A DNA stretch of 64,000 bases from positions 124,001-188,000 of the forward strand of contig NZ_RZMW01000008.1 in assembly GCF_003992625.1 (NCBI RefSeq). The letters are read 5' to 3'. Of this stretch, positions 26,811 through 35,976 are shown one piece after another. The notes below the pieces were generated by a model. The model was not told the DNA's origin and did no database searches. It saw only the letters and a program-made list of their open reading frames with translations. Every line of letters starts with the position of its first letter. The first letter of the stretch is position 1. This stretch comes from Pelagibacterium lentulum. Its GTDB lineage: Bacteria > Pseudomonadota > Alphaproteobacteria > Rhizobiales > Devosiaceae. The position numbers were made by a program, and so were the translations under genes.

Positions 26811-29129
26811 CTAGAACAGAGTCGAAAGTGTCAACTGGAAGACCGAAGTGCGATCCTGCTCCGCTTTGTCGATGACGTGGGCGAAGTCGCCGCGCAGCGG
26901 TCCCATGGGCGAATGCCAGATCAAGGAGGCGCCTATGGACGATTTGATATCGCCGCCGATGCCGCCAACAGCTACGCCAGCAACGTCTGGCAACGTGTCG
27001 TCGATCCAGCCGATATCGCCCCAGACGGCGCCACGGATACCCCATGCTTCCGGAAGGACCGGGATCGGGAAATCAACTTCGGCAGAAGCGGACGCGTAGG
27101 CGAGAACACCAACAGCATTATCTCCGACGTCGGTTCGCGCACCGACGCCGGCCGCGCGGAAGCCGCGCACGAAGTTCGGACCGAGCTGATAGGCTTCGGA
27201 CGGGTGTATGCCGCTATCGTCAAGATCGGTTATGAGACCGGCCTGGCCGCGGATGCTGCCGATAACGCCCATCTCTTCCCAAAGTGGGTAGTAAGCACGA
27301 GCACGCGCTTCAGAACGCAGGAAATTATGGTCCAGCGTTGCATATTCTTGCGAGAAGCTGAGAACCATGCCTTCAGACGGGCGTTGCTGATTGTCGAGCG
27401 TGTTGTAGGTCAACGTATAGCCAACGGTCAGCTTATCGAGTTCTGGCGTGTTGGAGATATAGGCAGGAGCAGCAGGCGTATCTTCGTCAGTGAAGCGTTT
27501 CTGTTCAAAGCCGACATGCGTCTGCAACGTCAGATTTTCAACGATCGGAAGACCGAAGCGAAGGCGTCCGCCGTTCGTTTCGATACCATAGTCAAAGCGC
27601 GAGCCTTCCGAAACGACGCGGCGATATACGTCAACGCCCGCCGAAATCCGCAAGCCCATGAAGCGTGGCTCGGTGAAGCTGAAATCGTAGGTTTCGCCGG
27701 TTTCCGAACGACCAACGGCGAGACGCAGATATTGGCCGCGACCAAGGAAGTTGCGCTCGGTCAGCGAGATTTCGCCGAACAGGCCATCCTGCGACGAATA
27801 GCCGGCACCAATTCCGTATTCACCGGTGCTCTGCTCGGTAACGGCGACGTTGAGGACAACGCGATCCGGTGCACTGCCCGGAGCCGACGTGATCTGCACG
27901 TTCGAGAAAAAGCCGAGCGCTTCGATAGCGGCGCGACCGCGCGTTACCAGAGTCCGGTTGAACGGATCGCCTTCAGCAAAATCGAACTCACGACGAATCA
28001 CATAATCGCGTGTCTTGTCGTTGCCGGTGATATTGATGCGCTCGACGTAAATGCGCGCACCCTCGTCAACCAGATAGGTGATATTGAAAGTGTTGCTGGC
28101 AATGTCACGATCGATCCGCGGCCGAACTTCAGCAAAGGCAAAGCCCTGCTGAGTGGCCCGAACAGCGAGATCCTGCGTCGAATCCTGAAGATCGGACAAC
28201 GAATAACGCGCGCCGCGATTGGTCTTGATGGCTCCGCGCAGCGCATCGGTATTCAGGCCTGGAATGCTGGTTTCGATAGCAATATTGCCAAAGTCGTAGC
28301 GCTCACCTTCTTCAATCGTGAAGTTGATGAAATAGGCATTACGCTCAGCGTCGAATTCAGCGACAGCCGAAAGCACGCGCGCATCGGGGAAGCCGCGATT
28401 GGCGTAATAGACACGGATACGCTCACGGTCCACGGCCAGACGGTCTTCATCATACATGTCATCACGGAACAGGAAGCTTAGTAGATGTGATTCCTTGGTG
28501 ATGAGCGTGTTTTTCAGCGCGGACGAGCTGATGGAATTGTTGCCGGTGAAATTGATGGCGGCAACGCCGGCGCGATCGCCTTCGTTGATATCGAAAATGA
28601 CGCGGATGCGACCATCGGACGTCGGCTCGGTGCGCGCCGACACGCTGACATTGGTGTAGCCAGCCTGGTCGTAAGCGCTCTGGATCATGCGCACGTCGTT
28701 GTTGATGACGTCCGCAGTGTAAATCCGGCGACTGGCCACTTCGACCATCGTATTCAACTGGGCGTCGGTAAAGCGACGGTTGCCCTGGAACTGCACGGAA
28801 GAAACAGCGGCCTGCTCGGAAACCTGAACCACCAGCGTGCTGCCCGACATGGCAATGGATACACCCTGGAACAGCCCGCTCTGGTTAAGCGCTGCAGTCG
28901 ACGCCTGGATGGCGGCAGGAGTCGCCTGTTGGCCGGGGCGGATCGTCAGATACGAAATTACGGTAGCCTCATCGACACGGACATTGCCCGTGACTGAAAT
29001 CTGGGAAACGGTCTGGGCCTGCGCTTCACTGGCGCCGAACACCCACCCGGCATTTCCCATCAGCGGTGCGGCAGTAGTGAGCAGCAGAGCGAGAGAAACG
29101 CTGTGCAAAAGCTTTGAAGAGTTCGTCAT
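26811..29129 (-). CDS. bamA: Outer membrane protein assembly factor BamA
   Basis: A 772-residue Omp85 protein. A signal peptide (about residues 1-38, ending in an AQAQ-type site) is followed by five POTRA-like repeats and a C-terminal beta-barrel that ends in Phe, the usual barrel signature. It is the core of the BAM machine that inserts barrels into the outer membrane. I chose the ATG at 29129 because the signal peptide begins there; 35 more residues upstream are open but charged and unconserved. It follows rseP after 185 bases. Confidence 0.94.
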   Translation of the reverse strand: MTNSSKLLHSVSLALLLTTAAPLMGNAGWVFGASEAQAQTVSQISVTGNVRVDEATVISYLTIRPGQQATPAAIQASTAALNQSGLFQGVSIAMSGSTLVVQVSEQAAVSSVQFQGNRRFTDAQLNTMVEVASRRIYTADVINNDVRMIQSAYDQAGYTNVSVSARTEPTSDGRIRVIFDINEGDRAGVAAINFTGNNSISSSALKNTLITKESHLLSFLFRDDMYDEDRLAVDRERIRVYYANRGFPDARVLSAVAEFDAERNAYFINFTIEEGERYDFGNIAIETSIPGLNTDALRGAIKTNRGARYSLSDLQDSTQDLAVRATQQGFAFAEVRPRIDRDIASNTFNITYLVDEGARIYVERINITGNDKTRDYVIRREFDFAEGDPFNRTLVTRGRAAIEALGFFSNVQITSAPGSAPDRVVLNVAVTEQSTGEYGIGAGYSSQDGLFGEISLTERNFLGRGQYLRLAVGRSETGETYDFSFTEPRFMGLRISAGVDVYRRVVSEGSRFDYGIETNGGRLRFGLPIVENLTLQTHVGFEQKRFTDEDTPAAPAYISNTPELDKLTVGYTLTYNTLDNQQRPSEGMVLSFSQEYATLDHNFLRSEARARAYYPLWEEMGVIGSIRGQAGLITDLDDSGIHPSEAYQLGPNFVRGFRAAGVGARTDVGDNAVGVLAYASASAEVDFPIPVLPEAWGIRGAVWGDIGWIDDTLPDVAGVAVGGIGGDIKSSIGASLIWHSPMGPLRGDFAHVIDKAEQDRTSVFQLTLSTLF

Positions 29130-29314
29130 GATTATTCTTGCTTTGCCCTTGAGACGTGTTCGGGAATCGCTGTTACGCACGGTTTCCCCCTGATTTCCGA
29201 TGACCCGTTTTACCTGTTTTTGGCAAACGAGCAAGGTGTAACACCCGATTTGGACGGGAAATCCGCCCTGTCATGCAATCATGCAACACCTGTTAAGCCC
29301 TTGATCCTTCGTTG

Positions 29315-30427
29315 CTAGACAAGATCATTGACCAGCGTAAACACCATCAATGTACACACCAATGCAAAGCCAACTCGATATCCGATTTCCTGAACCCTTT
29401 GGCTCAAGGGGCGACCGCGTATAGCCTCGAAAAGGTAATACAACAAATGACCACCATCCAACATTGGCACTGGAAACAGGTTAATTAAGCCAATATTTAG
29501 CGACAAAAGTGCAGTTAGGTTAACCAATGCTAACAGCCCGATGGTCGCAACCTCGCCTGAGATCTGAGCCATGCCGACAGGCCCGGCAATCTGATCGAGA
29601 TCGCCACGACCGACAAAAAGGTCGCCGATAAAGGCCAGCGTACGGTCCACGATGAAGCGCATTTCTTCAAAGGTCATGCCGACCGCCTCAATCGGGCCAG
29701 GATGATAAAGGAAGATATCGTCCTCACCCACATTGCGCGACACACCTATGACGCCGATCTTGATCTCGCGTCCGAAATTGGTCATCGACGACTGCGGTTG
29801 CGGGGTTACGAAAAGCTCGACGGGCTGGCTGTTGCGCTCAACCACGATCCGGACCTGCCTGTCTGGTGAGGTCGCAACAAGACGCTGGAAATCGGAAAAG
29901 CCACGCACGGCATAGGAATCAACCGAAAGGATGCGATCTTCGGGCAGAAAGCCTGCCTCTTCGGCAGCCGAGCCAGGCAGAACCTCGCCGATTGTTGGGT
30001 CCAGCGTGTGCTGCCCGTAGCTGACCAGCATGATGTAAAGCACTGCGAAGGTGAAAAGAAAATTTGCCATAGGACCCGCAACGACAATTGCCATGCGTTG
30101 CCAGACAGTCTTGTTGGAAAACAATCGGGAAGCATCCTGCGGGCTCAGGTCCTTTGCGGCATCGGGATCCGGAACGCTGGCAGCGTTCATGTCGCCGCGG
30201 AATTTCACATATCCGCCAAGTGGAATGGCAGAAATGCGCCAACGCGTGCCATGCCGATCATTCCAGCCCAGCAATTCCGGCCCAAATCCGATGGAAAAGG
30301 CGTCGATAGCGACACGGTTCCAGCGCGCGACAAGGTAATGGCCCATTTCATGGACAAACACGATAACCGTGAGCACGGCCAGAAACGGGATTATGTAATT
30401 GAGAAAGAACGGCAAGGAACCGATCAT
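29315..30427 (-). CDS. rseP: RIP metalloprotease RseP
   Basis: A 370-residue site-2 type intramembrane metalloprotease. The zinc motif HEMGH is at residues 26-30 in the first membrane segment and the second ligand motif PMLDGGHLL is near the C-terminus. One PDZ domain lies between them, against two in E. coli RseP (about 450 residues). Such proteases cut anti-sigma factors and leftover signal peptides in the membrane. It sits between cdsA and bamA, as in many proteobacteria. Confidence 0.94.
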   Translation of the reverse strand: MIGSLPFFLNYIIPFLAVLTVIVFVHEMGHYLVARWNRVAIDAFSIGFGPELLGWNDRHGTRWRISAIPLGGYVKFRGDMNAASVPDPDAAKDLSPQDASRLFSNKTVWQRMAIVVAGPMANFLFTFAVLYIMLVSYGQHTLDPTIGEVLPGSAAEEAGFLPEDRILSVDSYAVRGFSDFQRLVATSPDRQVRIVVERNSQPVELFVTPQPQSSMTNFGREIKIGVIGVSRNVGEDDIFLYHPGPIEAVGMTFEEMRFIVDRTLAFIGDLFVGRGDLDQIAGPVGMAQISGEVATIGLLALVNLTALLSLNIGLINLFPVPMLDGGHLLYYLFEAIRGRPLSQRVQEIGYRVGFALVCTLMVFTLVNDLV

Positions 30428-30485
30428 ACGTTCTTTTTCCTCTCACGCGGCGCGCTGTAACCTTATGCCAGAGCGATGCGTTGCG

Positions 30486-31361
30486 TTACCAGAACAAAAT
30501 GCCTTGCGGCACGGCGCCAAATCCCCGGTGCGTCAAGCCGATGAACCAAAGCACGAGGGCTGCCATGGTCAGGCTGTCGATTCTGTCCATCAGGCCGCCA
30601 TGTCCGGGAATAATATCGCCACTGTCCTTTACCGCAAAGCGACGCTTCACCGCACTCTCGGACAAATCGCCAGCCTGAGCGGCGATGGAGACAATAACAG
30701 AAATCAGCAGTCCGATTACAAAAGGTGAAGGCGTATCCATGGCCCAGCCCGCCAGGAACCAAACGATCAAGCCGGCCAATGTGCCCGCAGCCAGCCCCCC
30801 GGCGGCTCCCGACCAGGTTTTGGACGGCGAGACGTCAGGCGAAAGCTTGGTGCCACCGACAATGCGTCCGACAAAATAGGCGCCGGTGTCGGTGAGCCAC
30901 GTCACAGCAAGCAGAAAAACGCCAGCCCAGATGCCGGCAAGCGAACTGCCCCGGATTGCCATGAAAGCCATTGTTATCAGCCCAAAATAAAACAAGCCTG
31001 CAATGCGCCATTGTCTGTTGGGGCCCGGAATGAACGCGGCAACCAAAAGAGCGAAAGCAAAAATCGCAGCACTCGCCCAGGCGCCATTCATCGGATAGGC
31101 AATTGCGATCATAGCGATAAGCCCCATGATCGGGACCATGGGCCAGTTCGATTTACGGCCTGTGATCATGATTTCCCATTCGCGATAAGCACCGGCCATG
31201 ACCAACGCAATCAGAAGAGCAAAGGGAATCCAGCCGACAATCAGGGCTACTATCGTAAAGGGGATAAGAATCATTGCCGAAAGCAGACGCGGAATGAGGT
31301 CCGGGCCGAATGGCCACAGCCCCTTCCCCTTTTTTTCAGGTTTGGCCTTTGCGTCCTTCAC
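30486..31361 (-). CDS. cdsA: Phosphatidate cytidylyltransferase
   Basis: A 291-residue polytopic membrane enzyme that makes CDP-diacylglycerol from phosphatidate and CTP, the branch point of phospholipid synthesis. The family signature, from VKRRFAVKDSGD through IIPGHGGLMDRID, is intact near the C-terminus. The N-terminus is Lys-rich before the first membrane segment. It starts with GTG overlapping the uppS stop (GTGA). Confidence 0.95.
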   Translation of the reverse strand: MKDAKAKPEKKGKGLWPFGPDLIPRLLSAMILIPFTIVALIVGWIPFALLIALVMAGAYREWEIMITGRKSNWPMVPIMGLIAMIAIAYPMNGAWASAAIFAFALLVAAFIPGPNRQWRIAGLFYFGLITMAFMAIRGSSLAGIWAGVFLLAVTWLTDTGAYFVGRIVGGTKLSPDVSPSKTWSGAAGGLAAGTLAGLIVWFLAGWAMDTPSPFVIGLLISVIVSIAAQAGDLSESAVKRRFAVKDSGDIIPGHGGLMDRIDSLTMAALVLWFIGLTHRGFGAVPQGILFW

Positions 31362-32110
31362 GACTCCACACCGCCGAACCGTCTGTCTCTGTCGGTAAAT
31401 TCCTGGAGCGCTCTTAAAAAGACCGCCTCATCGAAATCGGGCCAACTCTCTTCCACAAAGACGAGTTCCGAATAAGCCGATTGCCACAACAGGAAATTGG
31501 ACAGCCGCATTTCACCGCTGGTTCGCAAAATAAGGTCCGGGTCAGGCAAGTCCTGGGTGTGTAGATGCTGGGAGATCGTGGCCTCATCGATTGTGGCAAT
31601 ATCGATTTCGCCGGCCCTGGCCTTGGCGGCAATGCGCTTTACGGCGTCAATGATTTCCGCCTTGGCGCCATAATTGAACGCGATGATCAAATCGAGCCCG
31701 GTATTGGCAGCAGTTTTGCTTTCTGCCTCCGCTATGATCGATTTCATCCCGGCTTCGAGGCTGTCGCGATCACCGATGATCCGGATGCGTACGTTCTGCG
31801 CAGCGAGCCGCGCAAGATCGGATGCCACGAAGCGACGCAACAGACCGAAGATGAAGTTGACCTCTTCCGGTGGTCGGCGCCAGTTTTCGGAACTGAAAGA
31901 AAAGAGCGTAAGGCATTGAACTCCATAGCGAATCGACAGTTCGACAATCCGGCGAACCGATTCAACGCCCGCACGATGACCTTCCGAACGCGGAAGGCCG
32001 CGCGCCTTGGCCCAACGCCCGTTGCCATCCATTATGACCCCAATATGCTTGGGAACCTTGATGTTCTCAAGTAAGGGCTCTTTGGAAACAAGCGCCTGGG
32101 TGCTCGACAT
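31358..32110 (-). CDS. uppS: Undecaprenyl pyrophosphate synthase
   Basis: A 250-residue cis-prenyltransferase that builds the C55 lipid carrier for peptidoglycan and O-antigen. The catalytic segment IMDGNGRWAKARG carries Asp28, and the C-terminal part has the RTSGEMRLSNFLLWQ segment. It lies between frr and cdsA, 38 bases after frr. Confidence 0.95.
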   Translation of the reverse strand: MSSTQALVSKEPLLENIKVPKHIGVIMDGNGRWAKARGLPRSEGHRAGVESVRRIVELSIRYGVQCLTLFSFSSENWRRPPEEVNFIFGLLRRFVASDLARLAAQNVRIRIIGDRDSLEAGMKSIIAEAESKTAANTGLDLIIAFNYGAKAEIIDAVKRIAAKARAGEIDIATIDEATISQHLHTQDLPDPDLILRTSGEMRLSNFLLWQSAYSELVFVEESWPDFDEAVFLRALQEFTDRDRRFGGVES

Positions 32111-32148
32111 TACATCTCTCAGTTGAGGGTGAGGTTCGGTGCGGGTGG

Positions 32149-32709
32149 CTAGACCTGCATGATCTCCTGCTCTTTGGCTGCCACCAAGGTATCAATTTCG
32201 GCAATCGCATCGTCGGTTGCCTTCTGAACCTTGTCGGTTTGCGCACGGGCATCATCCTGCCCCATCTCGCCGTCCTTTTCCAGCTTGCGCAGCAACTCGA
32301 TTCCGTCACGGCGAATGTGCCGCACCGCAACGCGCGCCTGCTCGGCATATTGATGGGCGACCTTGGACAACTCGCGCCGGCGTTCTTCGTTGAGTTCCGG
32401 CAACGGAACGCGGATCAGAGCACCTTCGCCAATTGGGTTAAGACCCAGGCCGGATTCGCGGATAGCTTTTTCAACCGCACCAGCCATGGACCGATCCCAG
32501 ACCTGGATGCTGAGCATACGCGACTCGGGCACCGAAACGGTGGCGACCTGATTGAGCGGCATGGGGCTGCCATAGGCATCAACCATAATCGGATCGAGCA
32601 GGCTCGCGCTGGCACGCCCTGTCCGCAAGCCGGACAAATCATGCTGCATGGATTCAATAGACTTCTTCATGCGTGCGCGGAGGCTTTCAAGTGAAAACGC
32701 TTCTGACAT
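32149..32709 (-). CDS. frr: Ribosome recycling factor
   Basis: A 186-residue protein that splits ribosomes after termination together with EF-G. The segments [15 protein letters not shown] and the C-terminal coiled-coil are typical. I chose the ATG at 32709 because an AGGGGAG ribosome binding site lies about eight bases upstream. A TTG two codons earlier is less likely. Confidence 0.95.
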   Translation of the reverse strand: MSEAFSLESLRARMKKSIESMQHDLSGLRTGRASASLLDPIMVDAYGSPMPLNQVATVSVPESRMLSIQVWDRSMAGAVEKAIRESGLGLNPIGEGALIRVPLPELNEERRRELSKVAHQYAEQARVAVRHIRRDGIELLRKLEKDGEMGQDDARAQTDKVQKATDDAIAEIDTLVAAKEQEIMQV

Positions 32710-32835
32710 CAGCAACTCCCCTGAACTGGTCGGTTTCCAGAAAACAGATCAGACTCGTACATATTGGTCCGAACCGTCTTAATTGTTTGTCTATGCTTCC
32801 AGAACGCAATCAAGCACATTCAAGAAGCGGAAATT

Positions 32836-33549
32836 TCAGCCTACCCTGGTGCTGGGCGTCCTGCCTTCAAGCACCCCAACAAGGCCTTCGGGTGCGGAAA
32901 GGGCATAAACGATTATCGGCAGGCGGTTGTCGCGCGCAAGAGCGAAGGCGGCGGTATCCATCACCCGTAGATCGCGCGTAATGACTTCTTCATGGCTGAT
33001 GGTTTCAAAACGGGTGGCATCGGCATTTTTCACCGGATCATCGGAATAAACGCCATCGACTTTCGTACCCTTCAGCAACACGTCGCAGCGCAGCTCGATC
33101 GCCTTGAGTGCGGCCGCTGTATCGGTGGTGAAAAATGGGTTTCCGGTGCCGCCCGCGCAGATCACCGTGGCACCGCTCTCAAGCGCGGCAATGGCTGCGC
33201 GCTGCGTAAAAGTATCGGCAATCGAGGGCATGGGCACCGAGGAAAAGACATGCGGACGCCCGCCAGCGCGCCGAATGGCATCGCCAAGGGCTAGCGAGTT
33301 GATCACCGTGCCCAGCATCCCCATGTGGTCACCGATAATTCTGTCGCCGCCTTTTGCAGCCACGGCCATGCCACGAAAAATATTGCCGCCGCCAATAACG
33401 ATGGCAACTTGCACGCCAAGACGCGTGAGATCCACGATCTGCCGAGCAACGGCATTGAGGAATTCAGGCTCGATGCCATAGGATTGTTCGCCTGTCAGAG
33501 CTTCGCCGGAAACCTTGAGTAAAACTCGGGAATAACCTGAACTGGACAT
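32836..33549 (-). CDS. pyrH: UMP kinase
   Basis: A 237-residue bacterial UMP kinase that phosphorylates UMP to UDP. Segments VLLKVSGEAL, VIGGGNIFRG and GTGNPFFTTDTAA are clear. It is the usual partner of frr, downstream of tsf. A 126-base gap separates it from frr. Confidence 0.95.
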   Translation of the reverse strand: MSSSGYSRVLLKVSGEALTGEQSYGIEPEFLNAVARQIVDLTRLGVQVAIVIGGGNIFRGMAVAAKGGDRIIGDHMGMLGTVINSLALGDAIRRAGGRPHVFSSVPMPSIADTFTQRAAIAALESGATVICAGGTGNPFFTTDTAAALKAIELRCDVLLKGTKVDGVYSDDPVKNADATRFETISHEEVITRDLRVMDTAAFALARDNRLPIIVYALSAPEGLVGVLEGRTPSTRVG

Positions 33550-33863
33550 GGAAAATCGGCCCTATCTTACGCAAACCTGAGTGGCGCACAACGGCCCCGG
33601 TTCGGCCCGCGCGCTACGCTTCGAATCTGAACTAGCGCAGTATCAGAGTTCGGTCGTGAGGGCCACAGTTGAACTCCAGCGCGTGGAGGCATTTCACAGA
33701 TACCCAACATGCTCTAAATCTTTGTTTTAGCGCAAGTCTTTTCGCGTTTACAGGCCGGTTTTCCGTCAAGTGCAGCCAGATACAAAATTTCCCGCTTCGA
33801 GGAACATCGAAGCGGGAAACAAGTGCGTGCAGGCGATGAGGCGCTACCGCCTGTCAGAGTCGA
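33550..33863. other. Intergenic region between pyrH and tsf
   Basis: This 314-base stretch holds the tsf terminator at its right side and, by inference, a leftward promoter for pyrH. I found no open frame with a ribosome binding site and no RNA gene that I recognise. Confidence 0.5.
33784..33819 (-). terminator. Intrinsic terminator of tsf
   Basis: A perfect 13-base stem with a six-base loop at 33788-33819 is followed on the minus strand by TTTTGTAT. It ends the rpsB-tsf transcript. Confidence 0.85.
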
Positions 33864-34790
33864 TTATGCGCCAGCTGCAGCGGCAGCAACTTCAGCAGCG
33901 AAATCGGATTCCTGCTTTTCGATGCCTTCGCCGAGGGCAAAGCGGACGAAGCCGGTGACCTTGATTGGGGCGCCTGCGTCCTTTTCGGCATTGGCAACTG
34001 CCTGAGCCACTGAGTTTTCGCCGTCGATAACAAAGGTCTGCTCAAGAAGCGTTACTTCCTGATAGAACTTGCGAATGCGGCCTTCGACCATCTTTTCAAC
34101 GATGTTGTCAGGCTTGCCCGATTCCTTTGCCTGCTCGACAAAAACGGCACGTTCGCGTTCGACGGCCTCGGGATCGAGATCGTCGGCTGAAAGCGAAAGC
34201 GGATTGGTTGCAGCAATGTGCATTGCAATCTGCTTGCCAAGAGCTTCGAGAGTGGCCTTGTCACCGCTCGATTCCAGACCAACGAGAATACCGATGCGGC
34301 CAATGCCTTCGGCAATAGCCGAGTGAACATAGGAGCCGATAACGCCTTCGGACACTTCGAGAACGGCCGAACGACGCAGGGTCATATTTTCGCCGATCTT
34401 GGCAATGGCTTCGGTCAACTCACCCTGCAGGGTGCGGCCCGTACCGGGATACTGGGCTTCGGCCAGCGCCGCAACGTCGCCGTTCACTTCCAGCGCGAGC
34501 TTGGCAGCATTGGAAACGATGGACTGAAACTGTTCGTTGCGGGCAACGAAGTCGGTTTCCGAATTGATTTCAACGATGGCAGCCTTGTTGCCGGCAAGCG
34601 CAACGCCAACCAGACCTTCTGCGGCAACGCGATCAGCCTTCTTAGCAGCCTTGGCGAGCCCCTTGGAACGCAGCCAATCGACGGCGGCTTCGATATCGCC
34701 ATTGGTTTCGGTCAGGGCCTTTTTGCAGTCCATCATGCCGACCCCGGTCAATTCGCGGAGTTTTTTTACGTCTGCTGCACTGATTGACAT
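33864..34790 (-). CDS. tsf: Elongation factor Ts
   Basis: A 308-residue guanine nucleotide exchange factor for EF-Tu. The N-terminal segment [18 protein letters not shown] and the central [10 protein letters not shown] motif are diagnostic. It follows rpsB after 169 bases that contain a hairpin, the classical rpsB-tsf order. Confidence 0.97.
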   Translation of the reverse strand: MSISAADVKKLRELTGVGMMDCKKALTETNGDIEAAVDWLRSKGLAKAAKKADRVAAEGLVGVALAGNKAAIVEINSETDFVARNEQFQSIVSNAAKLALEVNGDVAALAEAQYPGTGRTLQGELTEAIAKIGENMTLRRSAVLEVSEGVIGSYVHSAIAEGIGRIGILVGLESSGDKATLEALGKQIAMHIAATNPLSLSADDLDPEAVERERAVFVEQAKESGKPDNIVEKMVEGRIRKFYQEVTLLEQTFVIDGENSVAQAVANAEKDAGAPIKVTGFVRFALGEGIEKQESDFAAEVAAAAAGA

Positions 34791-34893
34791 GAGAATACCT
34801 CTTTATCGATGGGCGCCATTCCACTCGGACCGGGGAATGAGCACTATGTCTTTGATATGTCGCGTTTATGAAGCCGAGAGACTTTTACGCAAA

Positions 34894-34920
34894 TTGGGTG
34901 CTGAGACTTTCAGCACCCAA
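34894..34920 (-). terminator. Hairpin between rpsB and tsf (leaky terminator or processing site)
   Basis: A perfect 11-base stem (TTGGGTGCTGA with TCAGCACCCAA, five-base loop) lies 39 bases downstream of the rpsB stop. On the minus strand it is followed only by TTTGCG, so termination is probably partial. It may set the ratio of S2 to EF-Ts or mark an RNA processing point. Confidence 0.55.
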
Positions 34921-34959
34921 AAGACGCAGGCAGAACGCCAGCCCGGCTTGTCGCAAGCC

Positions 34960-35751
34960 TTAGGCTTGGGCGGCTTCGCCTTCCGCGGCGGCAGGCTCTG
35001 CTTCCAGAGCAGGCTCGGCAGGAGCTTCAACCGAAGCGCCGAGGTCAGCCCCCATGGCAGAGGACGAACGCGAAATGCCGTCCAGAGCAGCCTTGGAAAT
35101 GAGCGAGCAGTACAGTTCAAGCGCGCGGGCGGCGTCGTCATTGCCCGGGATCGGGAAATCGACGACATCAGGATCGCAGTTGGTGTCGACGATAGCCACG
35201 ACCGGAATGCCGAGACGGCGTGCTTCCTTGATCGCGTTCGCTTCCTTGTTGGTGTCGATCACGAACAGGAGGCTGGGGATGTTGCCCATGTCCTTGATAC
35301 CGCCGAGGTCACGCTCAAGACGCTCCTGCTCACGGCTGCGCTGCAGGCGTTCACGCTTGGTAAGGCCCTGTGCGCCTTCGGCCTGCAGGGCTTCGAGTTC
35401 ACGCAGGCGCGCGATCGAGTTGGAAATCGTCTGCCAGTTGGTCAGCATACCGCCAAGCCAGCGCGAGTTGACGTAATATTGCGCGCTCTGACGGGCTGCC
35501 TCGGCAACGACCGGAGCGGCCTGACGCTTGGTGCCAACGAAAAGAACGCGGCCGCCATCGGCAACAGTATCGCTGACGAGTTGCAGCGCGCGATAAAGCG
35601 CCGGCACAGTCTGGCTGAGGTCAAGAATGTGAATATCGTTGCGAACGCCGAAAATGAAGCGTTCCATCTTGGGGTTCCAGCGGTGCTTCTGGTGGCCGAA
35701 ATGTACGCCGGCCTCAAGCAGTTGGCGCATGGAAAAATCTGGCAATGCCAT
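34960..35751 (-). CDS. rpsB: 30S ribosomal protein S2
   Basis: A 263-residue S2 protein with the N-terminal [13 protein letters not shown] segment and the GGMLTNWQT and [15 protein letters not shown]-type segments. The last 30 or so residues are an Ala/Glu-rich tail of low complexity. A strong AAAGGAGA ribosome binding site precedes the ATG. The 225-base leader up to the end of dnaE contains several short hairpins. Confidence 0.97.
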   Translation of the reverse strand: MALPDFSMRQLLEAGVHFGHQKHRWNPKMERFIFGVRNDIHILDLSQTVPALYRALQLVSDTVADGGRVLFVGTKRQAAPVVAEAARQSAQYYVNSRWLGGMLTNWQTISNSIARLRELEALQAEGAQGLTKRERLQRSREQERLERDLGGIKDMGNIPSLLFVIDTNKEANAIKEARRLGIPVVAIVDTNCDPDVVDFPIPGNDDAARALELYCSLISKAALDGISRSSSAMGADLGASVEAPAEPALEAEPAAAEGEAAQA

Positions 35752-35976
35752 TGGGTAGTCTCCTTTACCGGTTATGCCTCTGCAGGGCGTTTAAGAGACG
35801 GAAAACCGTCACCGGATCGGTGCCGCGCGAACGCGGTGCCATTCCCTGCATGTGGATTTGACGTGCGGGCTATACAGCAGGCCCATACGCTTGGCAAGCG
35901 CAAGAGCGCCGCAGGCTGCGGCGACGCACTAATCTTGCAGCAACTTATATAAGTGCCGCGCAATATATATTCCAGC
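35752..35976 (-). other. Leader and promoter region of rpsB
   Basis: This 225-base region lies between dnaE and rpsB. Reading leftward it has AT-rich, -10-like elements near 35941-35972 and small GC-rich stems, for example GACGG-TTTT-CCGTC near 35807-35820 and CCGCG-TTCG-CGCGG near 35825-35840. S2 leaders bind S2 in other bacteria, but I cannot recognise the specific fold here. Confidence 0.35.

Noticed and set aside
26796-28481. Very long plus-strand frame (561 codons) opposite bamA
   Set aside because: It mirrors the bamA codons in an antisense frame, has low-complexity polar sequence and no recognisable domain; bamA is certain.
30486-35751. Possible horizontal transfer or rearrangement in the cdsA to rpsB block
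   Set aside because: Gene order and composition look like the standard proteobacterial cluster.
34537-35952. 471-codon plus-strand frame opposite tsf and rpsB
   Set aside because: It is an antisense shadow of two certain genes and crosses their intergenic hairpin.
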